A stretch of 6,285 nt of DNA from Deltaproteobacteria bacterium (GTDB lineage Bacteria; Desulfobacterota; G020345765), in NCBI GenBank assembly GCA_030616835.1, contig JAUWWP010000171.1:1-6285 (forward strand). Reading direction: 5' to 3'. The first letter of the stretch is position 1, and each line of letters starts with the position of its first letter. Position numbers and translations under genes: made by a program. Below the pieces are notes generated by a model. The model did not search any database, was not told the origin of the DNA, and saw only the letters and a program-made list of their open reading frames with translations. Positions 6,122 to 6,285 of this stretch are shown here, one piece after another.

Positions 6122-6149
6122 AATCCTAAATCCTAAATCCTAAACTCTA
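6122..6149 (+). repeat. Short tandem heptamer array (AATCCTA)
   Basis: AATCCTA occurs three times without gaps (6122-6142), followed by one variant, AACTCTA (6143-6149). It forms the outer part of the left arm of the surrounding inverted repeat; the right arm holds only one clear counterpart. The array could vary in copy number by slippage. Confidence 0.85.
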
Positions 6150-6210
6150 AACAAATTCTAAATTCAAATTAGCCAAATTCAAAACTATTTTATCTCTTAA
6201 GATCGTAATC

Positions 6211-6228
6211 CCTTCGACGAGCTCAGGA
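6211..6228. repeat. Second CCTTCGAC/GCTCAGGA element, short-core form
   Basis: CCTTCGAC and GCTCAGGA are separated here by only GA, whereas the copy at 1705-1736 has a 16-bp palindrome between the same arms. It sits near the centre of the AT-rich inverted repeat and is much richer in GC than the flanks, which suggests one repeat inserted in or carried by another. Confidence 0.75.
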
Positions 6229-6285
6229 CAGGGTTTTGTATTTTGAATTTTGGTCATTTAATATTATTTAGGATTTAGTGCTTAG

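Larger units (their letters stand above)
6089..6285. repeat. AT-rich imperfect inverted-repeat element, probably continuing past the edge
   Basis: This gene-free stretch is a large inverted repeat. CCAAATTCAAAA (6173-6184) on the left pairs with TTTTGAATTTTGG (6241-6253) on the right. Farther out, TAAATCCTAAA on the left is matched by TTTAGGATTTA (6267-6277). The left arm begins with loosely repeated CCAAAT-type words and a heptamer array, and the centre carries a separate CCTTCGAC element. It contains no reading frame that I can support. I recall similar sequences between genes in uncultured bacterial genomes and think of it as a MITE-like or REP-like non-coding repeat; that link is from memory. 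Confidence 0.7.

Noticed and set aside
6122..6149. Heptamer array as a telomere-like or CRISPR repeat
   Set aside because: There are only three exact units with no spacers, inside an inverted repeat and with bacterial operons alongside; neither reading fits.

Overview
The window carries two divergent gene blocks from a bacterial chromosome. No gene fixes the taxon. The second block includes a lipoprotein with an outer-membrane-type +2 residue, a tandem PilZ protein and a partner-switching module. The intergenic DNA carries AT-rich inverted repeats and CCTTCGAC/GCTCAGGA elements of a kind I associate from memory with uncultured, probably Gram-negative lineages. GC content by eye drifts from rather high in the left block to lower in the right one.

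Left block (1-1740, minus strand). Reading right to left, this is a likely three-gene operon. It starts with a small SAF-domain subunit (1691-1428), then a large UxaA/GarD-type catalytic subunit (1382-222), then the first 69 codons of a class I SAM-dependent methyltransferase that runs off the left edge. Together the first two genes form a split sugar-acid dehydratase/lyase of the altronate, galactarate or sulfolactate type. A perfect 9-bp hairpin between them holds the large subunit's probable ribosome binding site. A palindromic repeat sits directly before the small subunit and creates a misleading upstream ATG.

Centre (1737-1895). This is a short AT-rich divergent promoter region.

Right block (1896-6016, plus strand). 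Five genes lie in one direction: a tandem PilZ protein; a TPR lipoprotein; a membrane-bound HAMP/PP2C phosphatase of the RsbU type; a STAS anti-sigma-factor antagonist (RsbV/SpoIIAA type); and a GHKL anti-sigma-factor kinase (RsbW/SpoIIAB type). The last four are tightly packed (4-nt overlap, 16-nt gap, 21-nt gap). This looks like a complete RsbU-V-W partner switch. The phosphatase would sense something at the membrane and dephosphorylate the STAS protein, which would then capture the kinase and free its target. The adjacent PilZ protein suggests a c-di-GMP input or output, but that is inference. No sigma factor or other output protein is in the window.

Right edge (6017-6285). There are no genes here. 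It holds an AT-rich imperfect inverted repeat that begins with heptamer repeats and contains a second CCTTCGAC/GCTCAGGA element in its centre. The most notable oddity in a gene is an N-terminal duplication in the RsbW-like kinase, whose two copies differ only by synonymous changes.
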